From Linepithema humile (taxonomy: Eukaryota; Arthropoda; Insecta; Hymenoptera; Formicidae), in assembly GCF_040581485.1 (NCBI RefSeq), contig NC_090128.1, forward strand, positions 3,782,001 through 3,846,000: a stretch of 64,000 nt of DNA, in the 5' to 3' direction. Under the pieces are notes generated by a model. That model saw only the letters and a list, made by a program, of their open reading frames with translations. It searched no databases and had not been told where the DNA came from. The translations under genes were made by a program, and so were the position numbers. Shown piece after piece: positions 1-13,721 of the stretch (position 1 is the first letter of the stretch; each line of letters opens with the position of its first letter).

Positions 1-525
1 ATATGGAAATGCAAACCGTTGAAATGAAAAATCATATCTGGGACGATTATCTTTGAAATATTAACGTTCCAATATTTGCAGAAAAGCGAACTTTTTTTTC
101 AAAATAAAAATTTTAAAAGGCAAAATACGTAAACAAGAATTGAAAAACTTTGATATCCTGTTGTGTAATCCTCAGTGACTGCCGGTAGAAGGACAAAAAA
201 TATTTTGCGGTAAAGGCGATGGCTCTCTCGGACATCCTGTATACGACCGCGAGCGATGTCCCGGAGGGACGAGGGCCGTAATAACTCCAGCGGCTATCGG
301 CCGCTCGGTCGCGTAAAAAAATCCTTCCCCGACTTCCTCAAATATCGGCAATATCGAAAAATAGCGTGCGGTCGAAACGAGCGGCCCCGGAAATTGCTCG
401 GCGAAACATCTAGACGGCGATCGTGAGTATTTTCTCGGAAAACGAACGACTTTTCCTCTTAACGGGACGAATTGTCCGCGAAGGGAAATGATTCTTCTGG
501 GAAATGGAGAAATTGTAATTATCTC

Positions 526-526
526 G

Positions 527-556
<30 letters not shown>
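526..556. repeat. (GA)n microsatellite
   Basis: A run of GA dinucleotides, nearly uninterrupted for about 30 bases. It produces a spurious repetitive Arg-Glu reading frame. Confidence 0.9.
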
Positions 557-558
<2 letters not shown>

Positions 559-868
559 TAAAATCGCTGCAAATTGCAACGATGATCGAATTTCAAATGT
601 CGCTTTTCTATGTTTTCCAACCTTGATTTCAATAACAGATTCTTCGCCTAATGAGAAAATCAATGTTGGTTTAATCGACATTGAAGCGTCAATTAAAAAA
701 CTCACGTTTGAATGATTAATAAATCTTGCTTATATTTCCTTTTCAAGGACACCGTATTTGTTTCAAAAGTATTTATGACGGTAGTACATCATACACTTTG
801 TAAATTTTAAGTATCACATTTTTCGGCTGCGTGCGTATAATTACGAAATAATTTCTTCTCTTTCCTTG

Positions 869-891
869 TCTCTCTCTCTCTCTCTCTCTCT
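869..891. repeat. (CT)n microsatellite
   Basis: About 11 uninterrupted CT units, followed by GC-rich unique sequence. Confidence 0.9.
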
Positions 892-3539
892 GGCCGTCAT
901 CTGCAAGCGCTCGCATGATTCCGCGACACCCTGTATATATCCCGCGCCGCCCGCTTCCCTCACATCCCGTCAATAATTCGAGCGATAGATAAAACCGAGC
1001 TCGTTCCCCCGGAAATTCCGCACCGCCGCCGCCGTCGAGGCAAATTTTTTTCCCGTGCAGCGCGCGCGCGGCACCGGTGCCGCGCGTGAAGGTAAAGGCG
1101 CTGGATTTGGACGACCGGCAAAAATTGGTCAGCATCAGCGGAATGCGACGTCGCCTGTAAGGACGGAAAAATTTCGGTCACAGCGGAGGGAAATATACGA
1201 TACCAACAACTAATCTTTTTTTGAAAAGACATCGACGTTATTGTCGAAGGGTGAAAGTTAAATCCGAAGAAAAGTCCAAACTCTTTGAAACAGTTCTAAA
1301 AATATATATTTTAACTGTTGACAAAAAGGTTAAAAAGATACTGTAATCGAGTATAAATCCCTATCGTTATTGTTGCACACGAGTTATTTTCCGTTAACAC
1401 ATTGATATCTCGCAACTCTATTTTATTTTCAAATTTTCCGTAATATTATTTTTCGATCTAAAAACATTTTTTGGGACTGTTTTTCGAGCAATTTTTTTTT
1501 TCTGCATCGCGGGCATTGCGTTTGAAATAACAATAGGAAATCAACAAGAAGTGCACGGCGCGGATGAAGGGAAACATCGATTTTTGGTAGACTTTCACGT
1601 CGACTTTCCGTCTCTCTACACCTCTCCTTCCGTACGCCGCTGCCGATCGCACGAATTATCCTCAGCCTCGCCATTGTGCCCCGCCGAAATGTTCCGTCGA
1701 TCCTCTTTCAAGATCCGCAACGGCGCACATTTTTCACGCCGGCGAGGGCCGACCCGGGCGCGCGAGGGAAATTACGGTAGGTAGGTATACGGGCGCGCGG
1801 TTAAATCCGACGGCCCTTTCTGCGAAACGCGCGAGTGCTAATGACTTTTTGAAATATACGTGCCGGAACGAGATTAAATAAACGCGCTTTTCGGGCAAGG
1901 AGCTGCGGGCGAACGACGTTTCTCCGAGAACTATTATAGCCTGTTGTCTGCGAAATGAATGCGCCGCCTCTTTACATCTTGAGAGCATTAGCTAAAAATC
2001 GGGTCTATTCAAAATCCTCGATATAGCCGCAATTTCTAAAATGGAGCAAGATAAATCGTAATATGTTCGTATTTACGGGCTTTGAATATCGCAATTTTGC
2101 GTGTCTCACGTAAATCTCGAGAAACTTTATTGGCTTTGGTTATTTGATTTCATATGTTGGAATATCGCGAGCGAAATATGTGCCAATGCGAACTCCAAAT
2201 CAAATATTGTGCCGTGTTATCGAACTGATTCTCGCTGCAACCTTTCATGCGTTATGCAACAATTATAACAATATTTATTTGTTAAATAAGCTTAGGTTTG
2301 ATACCGATCTCTTGTTTGCACGCAACAATGTTTTAAGCAAATATTATACGTGATTAAAAAATGGAATTTTTTTCTATTGACAATACTTTACCCAATACTC
2401 GTAAATTCACATTTATTCCTTATTTAGCGAAACTCTATTGTGCATCTTTGTTCTAATTTTTTTGATATAAACGTGGCGAAATTGTCGACCGAGATAAATT
2501 CCGATCTTCTGACAGACATATACATTTGTAAAACTTTTTTAATATTGTCAAAAGCATCATCTGTCAAATGCATTTTGTTTTGGCAAAATACACGAATATA
2601 TCTTCCAAAACAGGCCAATCAGCATATATGATATAAAAAATTTATGCGATCACAATTGGCGAACGCAAGAATGCACGTGTACTCCACTGGATATCTCATT
2701 CGTATATTTACGGATGCGCGCAATACTTCACGATCATGAACATTTGCTAAATCATCCGTTTATTAATCATAGCAATGAAATATTCAGCGAAGCGCACGTT
2801 CAGAGAGTACGCGACATATCTCGTTAAATCATGATAATTTTTTCAGCATATTATATAAAAGACATACTGTATTTTTCATCGTATCACATTTTGCTGGATT
2901 TTTTGTTGGCATAATTACAGGTGCGATGCTGCACGATCGTAAGTGAATAATTTGACAAATGACGACTGCTACTCGTTTACGAAGTATCGCATCCACAATG
3001 AAATATCCAGCGTGTGTCCATGTGTGTTTTTGCATCCCAATTGTGGTCGCGTAATTTTTTAATGTCATATGGCTCGTTTTAGAAGGTGCATTTCACTCGC
3101 TTTGTCACAAATTAATACGCGCTTTCTGCTCCCGCATTACGAATGAAAAATGGATATTTCGTTTTGCGGATATAATCGCGAGTGCGGCAGGCACTTCACA
3201 ATCGTAAACGAATAACACTCGCCAGTTGCGCCGTGTTGTTTGTTCATTATCGCGAACTATCGCACCCGCAATTACATCCGTTCGACCGACGAATTTCAGC
3301 ATGGCTGTGCTAAAAAATTCAGAACAACTTAATGACGGAATAACCGCACGATAGAATTGCGCCACCGAAAACAAAGGTTGAATGCAAAAATTGTAAAGCT
3401 GCCGCTTGCACGCTTATTACCGGTATTATTGATAGAGAGGATAAAGAAATTCCTTTCCGCATTCTTTTTTTTTCACCGCATTACGTGCGCTCGTTATTTG
3501 AAATTTTTCGGAGAAGACGCGCAAGATAGTCTCGTCGAA

Positions 3540-4200
3540 GTATTCGGAAAATTCGTGCGGGCTTGGAAAGGGGGCGAGCCGCGGGAAGAAAAGGGCCTCG
3601 CCACCGATTCCCATCTCGACCGCGCCCGTCCTCTCGTCCCTTGATGGACCGGCCCCCGGTCCCTGCGCTCTAACCTATCTCTCTCTCTCTTTCTCTCTTT
3701 CTCTCTGTCGACCGCGGTTCGCTCGGTGCGGTCGTGCGGTCACGTTGATCGATCGTTACCGTGTAACGAACGAAATACGGTCCCCCGTCTCTACGTCCGT
3801 TTCTCCTTGAGCGCGCGCTTTGAAAAGGGCGGGCGCGCGGGACAAAAAAGACGAAACTCGAGCCGGCTCGGACGTTCTCTCGGGTTTCTAGAGATGCGCC
3901 ACGCCGGGAACACAGCACAGCGCGAGCGAGAGGGAACGAGGGAGGGAAAAGGAGGGCGAATTACAACGTGAGGGACAGTGAGGGGGGAAAAAAAAAAGGG
4001 AGGACGGGCGGCGAAAGAGAGAGATATATAGAATGACCGCGATGACTATGACGCGGCGCAGCCGCCGTTTCCATTTCCTGTACGCGACCGCGACGCGAGA
4101 GCTGCAAAAAAAAAAAAAAAGGGTTGAACGGTAGGGAAAGGGCTGCGTGGCGGAATTGCGGCGGAAACCGGGGCAAGGAGCGGTGGGACTCGAGTGTCAG
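3540..4200. other. CpG-rich island with CT and purine tracts
   Basis: CpG-dense sequence in AT-rich surroundings. It includes a CT run near 3678-3706, several G/A-rich tracts and an A15-like run near 4105. It could be a promoter or first-exon region, but I see no linked coding exon, so the function is open. Confidence 0.35.
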
Positions 4201-6122
4201 AATTTAGCGAACTCATCAACGTCGCTCTTTATAACGTTCATTAATTTTCTAGGACTGTAGAGAGGTTTTAACGAACTTGTGTGCCGCTCACGCTTCGAGG
4301 GGAATGCGCGCGCGTATGTGTGTGCCTGTGTATACGTATGTACGTGTGTGCGCGTGAGGATGCAGGGTCAGTTACGTCATTAGGTGGGGGAGGATGGGCC
4401 CGCAAGAAACGCGAAGCCGAGGATCTGACCTTCACTGATTCAAGGGGATTCTATATTCGCACTGTACATTTAGCGATAAGCGATAAATATGAAATTGAAA
4501 TCGATTTGGCGATTACAAATATATGAGTCGAGATATCTTATTACAGAAATACTGATCAATCTAATACTGACTACAAATACTGATCAATCATTAGTAAAAA
4601 TATACAATAAAAAATTCATTTTTAAGCTTAACGTTAATCTTCATAACTTCGATTTATTTGAACGAATAAGCGTTCTCTCTAAATGAACGAGAAATGAATG
4701 TGGAAAAATATCGTGAAAACAATATGTATTCAATTTAACTTTTATTTTAACATTGAGGCAGTTTTTTTTTTTTTTTTGTTTTTACTTTTTATTTTGTTAA
4801 GTGACGAATAATCGATAATAGTAAGAATCGCTGATTGAAAGTTTTGTATTACGCGATGTCGACTCGTATAAATAAAGCGAAGCGAATAGTTTTGTTCTCA
4901 TTTGTCGAAGAATACTACGGCGAATTCAAATAAATTTATTCGCCTATGCTTGAAACGGAAATGTTCACTTCTATTAAATAAAGTATTCCTAGAAAGCCGT
5001 GAAAAAAGTTGAATCATAAAAGATGCGTATCATATATTATAATTTTATGCACGCTGGTGTGGTTGGGTGATGGATACTTATCTTGATAGCGCGATAACGT
5101 TCACGGACGAATGCTTCGAAATGTGAAAAACTTCGTGGTGAGAACAGCAGATGTAGCATATAAAAGATGCAACTTACGTAATACGCTTCTGAGTTTCGTG
5201 CATTTTTACTTCAAAACAAAATAATTTTACTTCACAAATTTATTCTAATTGTAATTATTTTATTCGAAACAAAAATATTTATGCTTGTTTTTTTTTCCCG
5301 AAAGCACACGCTTTAAATTTGTGCGAGTTGTTCCTGCAAATCTGAATATTGAATGATACAATTGAAAGATTCATGATCGGTCTTGATAAAATTAAAGTTT
5401 TATTCGTTGTATATTTTAACCTACAAATATTCATCAATAAAAATATGAATGTTTTTGTTACTATAAAGATGAGACTAAAATAATACAATGTATTTTTTGT
5501 ATTTTAATGTTTGAATAGTATCGATCGACTAAACTGTTCACATTTCATAGGTTAGTCTCGTAGATCAGAGAGCCTCTTCTTTATCCGACGAATGAAAACC
5601 GCGCGACGTGGAGTTCGGTGTTCGCTGTTAAGATGATTGTCGGTCACGTGTTAAGTCGTTTAGCGAGCGGCCGCGTTAGTCAAGTCTACGGGTGGATTTT
5701 AGAGTCTTCGCGTTGAAAACCTGCTACGGCGTTAAGCGTGGAACAAACAATGATGCGCTGACGTCTAATGCATTAGAACACCTAATACAGGCCGGTTTAT
5801 ACAGGCAAGTAATCTAGCACAAAATGAATAAATTGAAAATACCACAATTTAATGTCCTTGTTCTTCCTTCATGAAAAGATAAATCACCATGTCATGATGA
5901 AAGAGCGACTCCCCGCTGTTGTGGGTCAGTCACGAATCTCTCAAAAGACGAAATTACATTATTGGAGAACGTTATAGAAAGCGTTTTCTCTTGGCAATTT
6001 TAACAAAATTTGATTATTCTGGCTTTTTTTAAACCTGAGGCGGAAATATTTTCTCAGATACTATTCTTTAAGTTCTTAGTTTATTCTAGGTTTGTTGATT
6101 TATTATAGGTTTCTTTTGTGTG

Positions 6123-6182
6123 TGAGGTTTTCAAGTATGGTATGAGGTTTTCAAGTATGCCGTGAGGTTTTCAAGGATGGGC
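6123..6182. repeat. 20-bp tandem repeat, three copies
   Basis: Three adjacent 20-base units, each beginning TGAGGTTTTCAAG, differ only in their last few bases. Nothing suggests coding function. Confidence 0.85.
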
Positions 6183-6289
6183 GAATTTAGTTCCGTTTCT
6201 CGCATAATTCTTCAACAATATTTTTTTCAAAGTTATTCTTCCAAATTTATGACTTTTTTGCCGACACACATTTAAATCTGAATGACCGT

Positions 6290-6860
6290 TCGTCTTCGAT
6301 CGAGAATAATTATTAGGAGTACCTCCTTCAATTGGAGGACAGACAATACGCAGTGTAATTTGCGAAATTTATAGGCCATTTGTGTGGAAAAAAATTTTAA
6401 GCGCTAATTATATATTCGTAGACTATTAAATTCACATTAATCTTTTTCTTCTTCAATTAAGAATAATTATTAGAACGATTAAAATTAATATTCGCACTAT
6501 AAACCATTGAAGTCACTTTTATCTTCCTTTTTTCGCTCAAGCATACTTGTATTGTTCCAAAAATGTTCTTTCAAAATTGATTAAGCGAGAACGCGTAGCA
6601 TGATTTCTCGCAAAATTTGTCGAGGCACTAAATATATATTTGTGCTGTTGTACATGTGTATCTCTCTTCTTTCGATAAAAAATAATTATTAAAAATGTCT
6701 TCTTGAATTGGCGAATAGAGACGCGGTGGAATGATTTCTTGCGAAATTTGTAGGCCATTTTTGGAGGAAAAATTGTCGAGGCACTAATTCTACGTGATAT
6801 TGACTATTCAATATTCTCCAAAATATAATTTTCTTCGTCAAGTAAGGCAGACTAGATACA
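6290..6860. repeat. Degenerate tandem repeat, about 190-bp unit
   Basis: The block AATAATTATTA followed by a CTTC/AATTGG segment and a TTTGYGAAATTTRTAGGCCATTT segment recurs near 6300, 6470 and 6680 with strong divergence. On the minus strand two short frames share the peptide TNFARNH, as expected of repeat copies rather than a gene. It is an old local duplication of unknown origin. Confidence 0.55.
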
Positions 6861-9149
6861 TACTCGAATGAATACTTGGTTTTAAGCGTAATACGCGCGG
6901 CTAAAAGGAGCCGGCCCATTATTATCCTGAAAGCACAGTAAGTTGCATCGAGGTTATTTTTCGATCAACTTCGACGTTCGGCACAAATCTTCCAGAGCTT
7001 CCGCTTTCGCGCGCCACGTCCGGCTGGGTCTCGCGAATAATTAATAGACGGACGTGAGTAATGAGCTTTTAATGGCCGCTTTAAGCGCCGGATATCTCGA
7101 TCTCGAGCAAACACCGTTTTTGCGTCGCCGCTTCGCTCGTCGTCGTCGTTAATTGCTCTGCGACAATTCCGTCCTCTTTCGTTCGCGAACGCTGCTCTTT
7201 GAAGGGAGGATTCGTAATCCCGTCGCGTCTTCTCCTTCTCTCTACTTGACCTAAAACTGAATGGCACGGAAATTAATTATGGATTTTGTACGATCGAGTA
7301 ATCGATACCGAAAGAAATTTTGTCACGTAAGATATTCCGGAATAAAATCGACTTTTATTTTTATGACGGAACGTTCAATTCATTCGGAGCCAACGTTTTC
7401 CTAACTAATGCCCGAATTTTGTACGATAAATGGCCCTCACCCTCAGTTCGCCATGTTACACATCAGAACTTGGTTCTGCTAGGGTTAAAGCTCGGATTAT
7501 ATCTTTCCCGCGGGAGAGAATAGGGATAATTCCAAAACTCGAATAATTAACTAGCGCTCGACCAAGAAGGGGTTGCGAAATTCGTATGTCGCCCAATGAA
7601 TACTAGGTTTCTACTACAATTCCTCATCATTTATGCCATAAGTTTATAATTCTCTTCGTATATTCAATGGAAGAGTCGATAAGTTTGCAACGTATGTATA
7701 AGTGAAATGTTCGTTCTTCGGTCTCCAACGTCAAAATAAAATCAATTTTTTAACAATCGTATAATACTTCATATTTATAGCCGTATTAAAATCGTAGAAA
7801 ATAAACCTCGCGGAGTGAAATACGTATCCCAAGAAAAAAAAAGCTTTCTATAGCGAAGTGAAATCCCAGTCGGTCGGAAGCGACCGGTTGTTATCACACG
7901 GCGACATCGCCGGCAAGGCGCACGAATGATGCTTATCATTCGGTGTCAATCGCGTCATCGCGGCATCGATTTTCGCTTCTCGCGCCGAACGACGTCTGGT
8001 CACGTCGCAATCGTTCGGTTAGAAATGTTGAATAATAAGGCGGGGAATTCGAGAGAGATCGAGAGAGAGGGAGAAAAAAAGAATTCCCGCAAGAAAAGCG
8101 CCGTGAGGCCTAAATAAACGATCTGATTTTATACTTGGGCTTGTGTGAAGCCTGTCGTTATAGATGGACTGTGAAAAGTCATTATTCCAGACGATGAATC
8201 ATGGCACTAATAAATCTCGGCAAAGGATCGAGAGACGTCCCGGAACTCCAAACTACGAATTCGGATTTATTTTATTGTATCATGTTCACGGTGCGCGTCT
8301 TTATTATTTTCCTTCACATTTCTTATCCATACGAGCGTTCTCGTGTGAAAATACGGAGTATATTGAATACTGTGTGTTAGAGAAATACATCTGACATCCC
8401 AGATTCCGTGGAAAGTAATTAATAAAATGTATTCAAAGTGAAATTTTATAAATTTAATATTAAAATATAATCAATTTAGTAAATTGAAAATAAATTATTT
8501 ATTCAATATAATTAATTTCATAAATTATAAATCTAATTTAATAGCTCTTATTTTCAAGTTTTACTTTATTATGTCCATAATCTATAACAAATAATTAAAT
8601 TTATAATAAATAAAGCTTTTACTTTTTAAGCTAATTTTGCTCTTTAAGTTACATAATATAATAATATAACTTGTGCCCAAATAAATTTTCAAATTATAAA
8701 TAATTTTTTATAGAAACCGGATATTGAAATGAAGACATATTTTGCTCTATACATAAAATGAATTTTTCTATAAGAAGATGAAGTTATTTTATCATTTATG
8801 AGAAGATTTAAAACGCGATAGAAAAACGCGAAATAAATATATAAAGAATTTATCTCTCTATCCTTCACACTTTTAATTCGTTCTCTAACTAGAACCTCCT
8901 CCAGCCCTTCGCAGGATTCTAGTAACTGCGGTCGACATCTGACGCTTCTTCCACACATCCCGTACTTAAGAATCTGTGGCTTCACAGAACTGCGACTCAC
9001 ACAATGATCTGCGGCTTCGGGGACACCGTGCGTAATCGCGGATCCGTGGGATCAAAAAGCAATGAGATCTAGTATATATCTTTCCCGTCTCTCCAGATAA
9101 AAAGAATTTTTCTAATCTTTCTCCGCGCGCCTTATGAGGGTAGAACAAA

Positions 9150-9960
9150 TTTATCTTGAGAGAGAGTGGAGAACTCTCTCCGAGGACCGAGGACTCCTTG
9201 GACCCGATGAAGTCGCGAATCCACGACGCCCGCGGTGAAACCAGAGAGCTCCGAAATCGAGCGCACCGTCCATCCTTCGAGAATACCGGCGACGTTCTCT
9301 ATCCTTCTTGAGGATACTGAATAATGGAGGAATGAGTGAGGAGCCGTGGAGGCTGGCGGAGCGGTTGAGGGAGAGAGGGAGACGACATCTCACGAGCTCT
9401 CGAGGGCCCGATGGGGAGGGGAAGGGGGAAGGGGGGAGAGGACCCGAAAACGTAGCTGCCAGAACATAGTGGATGCTAATGCGGCCCTAAGCAAACGGGG
9501 ATTTCTTTTCTCTACCTGAAGTCGTGCTCATTGCAGGTGGAACGCCTGACGTGTGTATACGAACGACGACCATTTCAACTGCTCTCTCCCCCTTCGTCCC
9601 ACCCATATGTCCATCCATCAGTCCGCCGCGTGTGTGTAGTACGGATACGCGTGTGCGCGCGTGTATGTTTACGCGCGTGTGCATGCGCGCGTGTGTGCGT
9701 GTGTGTGCACACGACGTGTGTTTATTCGGTGCCCGTCCGTCCGGCCACCCGCTCACCGTCAACAACGAACACGGCACGTACGATCGTTGTGCCGACGATG
9801 GCGGTATACGGGGTGTTCCGCGCGATTCGAAACTTCCTCGAGTTCGAGCCGCTTACGCATGCCGAAAGAGCGGAGCGGAGGTTCTCGGGAGGGAAGAACC
9901 GGCGGCGGGTGAAGCACGGGAGTGTCCCCGTCTTTGAGTTATCTCGAACTCGTCGAAGTC
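9150..9960. other. CpG-rich island with alternating GT/CG tract
   Basis: High CpG density, GGAGAGGG-type purine tracts near 9365-9440, and a long alternating purine-pyrimidine tract of GTGTGCGCGC type at 9640-9720. Several overlapping frames on both strands are products of this composition. It could be a promoter or regulatory region, but no exon can be assigned to it. Confidence 0.35.
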
Positions 9961-10721
9961 GAAAACGACTTCGGCGAAGCCGGACCTCGGCAAATACATT
10001 CGCGAAGCGTTTTAATTAATTTCGAGTGGTCGTCGGAAATTCGGACGGCACCGATGCGGAATGTTAACTCGAGACTTGATTAATTTACGATTAAAATTAA
10101 ATGCTTGCGGAGAGTGGCGTTCGATCCTTTTCAAGGGGGAAATTTAATCGGTGAGCGATAAAAAAAGCACGAGAGGCGCGTCTAGGGTTCCTTATTCGCA
10201 CTTTCGGCACCTTGCAATGTCGTTCAATGCAAACTGCAATTTGCCGAGCGCTTACCTTCGTTTAATCAGTGCCGCATCCGATACGCGCGCTCCTCCGCGA
10301 CATCCCCCCCTCTTCATCAAAGATATATTCTTTGTGGATAAAAAATAATACACCGAGAGGAATTAGCGATTTGGCGTTAATCGAACTTCCGAATGAGAGT
10401 TTTAACATCAAAGAGATCGGTACGGCGATTTTGCTTTCGGGACACCCCGTAGATGCGCGCGGGGAGACAGATGTACCCTATGCCGACTATGCGCGCTATA
10501 GACCCACCCGCATGCACTTTTAACGATCGAGATGATAAGTCGCGCGGAACAGGGCGCACGAGAGAGATATATGAAAAGAGAGAGAGAGAAAGAGAGAGAG
10601 AACAGACACGGCCTCTCTCGTGGGATTAAGGTAAATCCACACCGAGGGCGAGCAACATCGGATCATAATTCGATATAGCCGCGCGTCCTGGCGAAGGAGG
10701 CGTCCGCCATTTATGCCGTCC

Positions 10722-10746
10722 TCGTCGTCGTCGTCGTCGTCGTCGT
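10722..10746. repeat. (GTC)n trinucleotide repeat
   Basis: About eight GTC units within CpG-rich sequence, with no supported reading frame. Confidence 0.85.
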
Positions 10747-11932
10747 GAATGCGCCTGCGAATTTTGCTCGCGCCGTTTCGGTCGCGAGAACATTTGTCGT
10801 CGTCAGCGAGTCTAATTAGTATTGAGTGTCTACGCTGCGTTTATCTATAGCACGTCCGAACTGTCGCTCGGTACGTAGTATTTCAGCAGGAGGATGTTAA
10901 AAAAAAAAGAGAGAAAAAAAAAAAAAGACCGGCGGTAAAAGGCAACTGCTAAACGACGCATATCGCGGTCAACGACATCCATTTACCTACATCATAGCCT
11001 GACTCTTTTAGGGTCGGTTTAGGTCGACGGAAAGGGTCGAAGGAAATTACTTTAGATTATCGACTATGCGCAAAAGGACTCTTTATATCCCTGAGTCTTT
11101 AGCGTACCTTCGAATTTTTATCGACCAACTATTTCGCCGTAGCGCATTTTCAGTGGGAAGACCTGTCCTCTCGCCATCCTACGGACTATTCTTTCATAAA
11201 CGTTCATAAGCGTTTGATTCGCTATAAATTATGTGCATTTTATAAAGTAATAAATGTTTATAAACGTTTATGAAGTAAAGCCGCTACATGCCTGCCCCGC
11301 GTCTATTGTCTACGTGACTTTTACGCGAACTTGTTTCCGCGTGGCTCTACAAACTATATAAATTGTTACGCGTAGAAAAACGAAGGCTTGAAACAATAAC
11401 GGCCGATATCAGTGCCGATATTGGCCGAACTGTCTCCGACACACATACATAGAAGAACAATATCGTAAAATGACGATAAGTCGCTTATTAAATAATCAGT
11501 TTTTTTTTTTTTTTTTTCGAAGATTGCGATTTCGGAAAGAAAAGAAGGAGGACAGAGCACAGCCATTATAAGCGTCGCCCGCGGCGACTAATGCATTGTC
11601 TACGCGCAAAGTGACAGTTGGTGCGCAATTTACATCAGAGGTTTTCGGTTGCAACAGTAGTCGACAATTGTCGCAACAAGCGTTCGGTGTCAAATTTGAC
11701 GGCCGCTGAATGATGCTCGACAACGGTTTCCCATAGTACCATTATGAACCGCGCTTTACGAGCGAACGCGCGTATATTAAAATGTCACGTAAAAGCCATC
11801 TAAAAATCGCTAATTCCTTCTTAACTCAGACGCATTTCTTCTAGAGATTTTGCTTTACGACTTTGCCTTCTCCCTTATCAAATCTTTCCGATCATCGGGC
11901 GAGACTTGATAAAGAAGCAGCGGAAGAAGAAA

Positions 11933-11934
<2 letters not shown>

Positions 11935-11966
<32 letters not shown>
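11935..11966. repeat. (CT)n microsatellite
   Basis: About 16 CT units about 140 bases beyond the stop codon of the corto-like gene, possibly within its 3' UTR. Confidence 0.9.
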
Positions 11967-11968
<2 letters not shown>

Positions 11969-12103
11969 GATTGCTCGCTCGAGATTCACAATGCGCGTTC
12001 GCTTCGATTCATAATAATACAATGTTCGTCGCGATGGTTGCTGCGGTTGTTACGCGTAGACATTCAACATGGCGAAACCGCCCGGTCTGCCGGCTATCGT
12101 CGT

Positions 12104-12594
12104 CTAACTTTGGGGCAGGAGGGCGTGATAGCTCGGCGTCTCGTAGAAGCCGGCGGCGGCCTGATGAAGAGCGTGCAGGGAGGTCGCGTGATGCCTGTGT
12201 ATCGTGCTGGCGTAGACGCTAGAGACGCCGGCCGCGGCGGAGACGCCGTTGGAAGCACCGAATATGGACGAAGAGGAGGAGGAGGAAGACGAGGAAGAGG
12301 AGGCCTGCTGTCCGATATGCGAGGCAGCCCGCGACAGCAACGTCGACGGCCGTCTGTAGGGATGATGAGCGATTGCCGCCGAGACCGACGTGGCGCGATG
12401 ATGACCGTTCGAGCTCGCGCTCGAGCACGTGACCGCCGCGACGTTGCTGTACGCTTGCTGATACGTTTGCCGTAAGATACCAGAGATCGACGCGGACGTC
12501 GCGGACGTGACCGACGACGAAGAGGAGGAACTTCGGTCGCTTTGGTGTGGTTGGTGCTGATGGAGCTGATGAGCGGTGGTACGATGCTGCGGCG

Positions 12595-12625
<31 letters not shown>

Positions 12626-12833
12626 GTGTTGATGATTGTGGGCGCGCATGGCGCGGAAGTAATGTTGATAAATACCTGATATGACCGCCTTCTCGTCGGC
12701 GGAGATGAGTTCGGCGCCGCCGGAAGCCGTTGGTGTTAAGGATCGTTGCTGCGGTTGCTGCTGGGTATGATGTTGCGGTTGCTGTTGATGAGTGTGATTC
12801 CTGTGATGATGGTGATGATGATGATGGTGACTC

Positions 12834-12878
<45 letters not shown>

Positions 12879-13689
12879 GGCTGCGGCTGCGGCTGCTGTT
12901 GCTGTTGCTGTTGGGGATGATGCCGTCGTTGTGGCTGTTGCTGTGTCTGCTGCTGAGACAGCGTGGCCGCGACATTGAGTGCCGCGCGATACGAGGCTGC
13001 CATGGTGACAGCGGACATCTGGTCGGTCGTGGATATGAGACCGTTGCCGGAGTCCGCGGTGGCCACCACCGCCGCGGCGACCGAGGACGACGCGATGGTG
13101 GACGTCGTCGGCGACACGGCAGCGGTGGTGGATACGACGTTCGAGGAAACGACGTTCGAGGAAACGACATTGCCATTGGTGTTTTTCGGCTGTTGCGCGA
13201 CGGCCGTTGTCGTCGTCGAAGAGGCAGTCGCGGTGGCGGCTGTCGCCGTGACACCGGCGGCCGCGGTGGACGCCGTCGCCGCGCTCCTGCGGCCGTTCCT
13301 GCGGGAGGCGGACATGGGCGCCGTCGCCGGCGCCGCCGGCGGCGGCAGATTATTGACAAAGGGGCTCCTCCTCTCGCGCTCGGCACGTCGATAGTAGCAC
13401 GGATGGATCATTAGGAGGGGCTCGCCGCCGCCGGGCGGCGGCTTTGCCTGGCTCGGCAATTCGTACTCGACACTGCAGTCCACGTGGAGCGGCTGCGAGT
13501 AATCCTTGTACTCCTGCACCTTGTAGCTGTTGATCGCCACGGCGGCGGCCGCGGCGGTGGCGGTGGCGGCGGCGGCGGCCGCTGCTGCTGCAGCCGCTGT
13601 TGCTGCCGCGCTTGTCGTCACCGAGTTCGCGTTCACATTGCCGTTGACATTGGTAGGGTTGATGTTTGCCGATGACGAGTTAGTGGAAG

Positions 13690-13721
<32 letters not shown>

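Larger units (their letters stand above)
1..9149. other. Non-coding stretch, no convincing gene
   Basis: The open frames here are short, low-complexity or lack believable splice sites, and none resembles a protein family I know. The stretch holds GA/CT microsatellites, a CpG-rich block near 3540-4200, a 20-bp tandem triplet and a degenerate tandem repeat at 6.3-6.9 kb. These are listed separately. It could be intron or intergenic DNA. Confidence 0.6.
9961..12103. other. Non-coding DNA downstream of the corto-like gene
   Basis: This stretch lies 3' of the minus-strand corto-like gene and may carry its 3' UTR. It contains a (GA)n tract near 10566-10610, (GTC)n at 10722-10746, a T18 run near 11501-11518 and (CT)n at 11935-11966. 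No polyadenylation site or further exon could be chosen with confidence. Confidence 0.5.

Noticed and set aside
2900..3260. Weak repeat of CACRATCGTAARYGAATAA near 2930 and 3200
   Set aside because: Similarity is limited to about 20-40 bases and cannot be told from chance by eye.
9524..10019. Overlapping plus-strand frames of up to 162 codons
   Set aside because: They arise from the alternating GT/CG tract, giving CVCVRVRAC-type sequence, and overlap frames on the other strand.
11906..13414. Several open frames of 140-220 codons on both strands across the corto-like gene
   Set aside because: They are shadows of the trinucleotide repeats in the real minus-strand frame: long Leu, Arg, Ser or Ala runs in alternative frames and no domain-like block.
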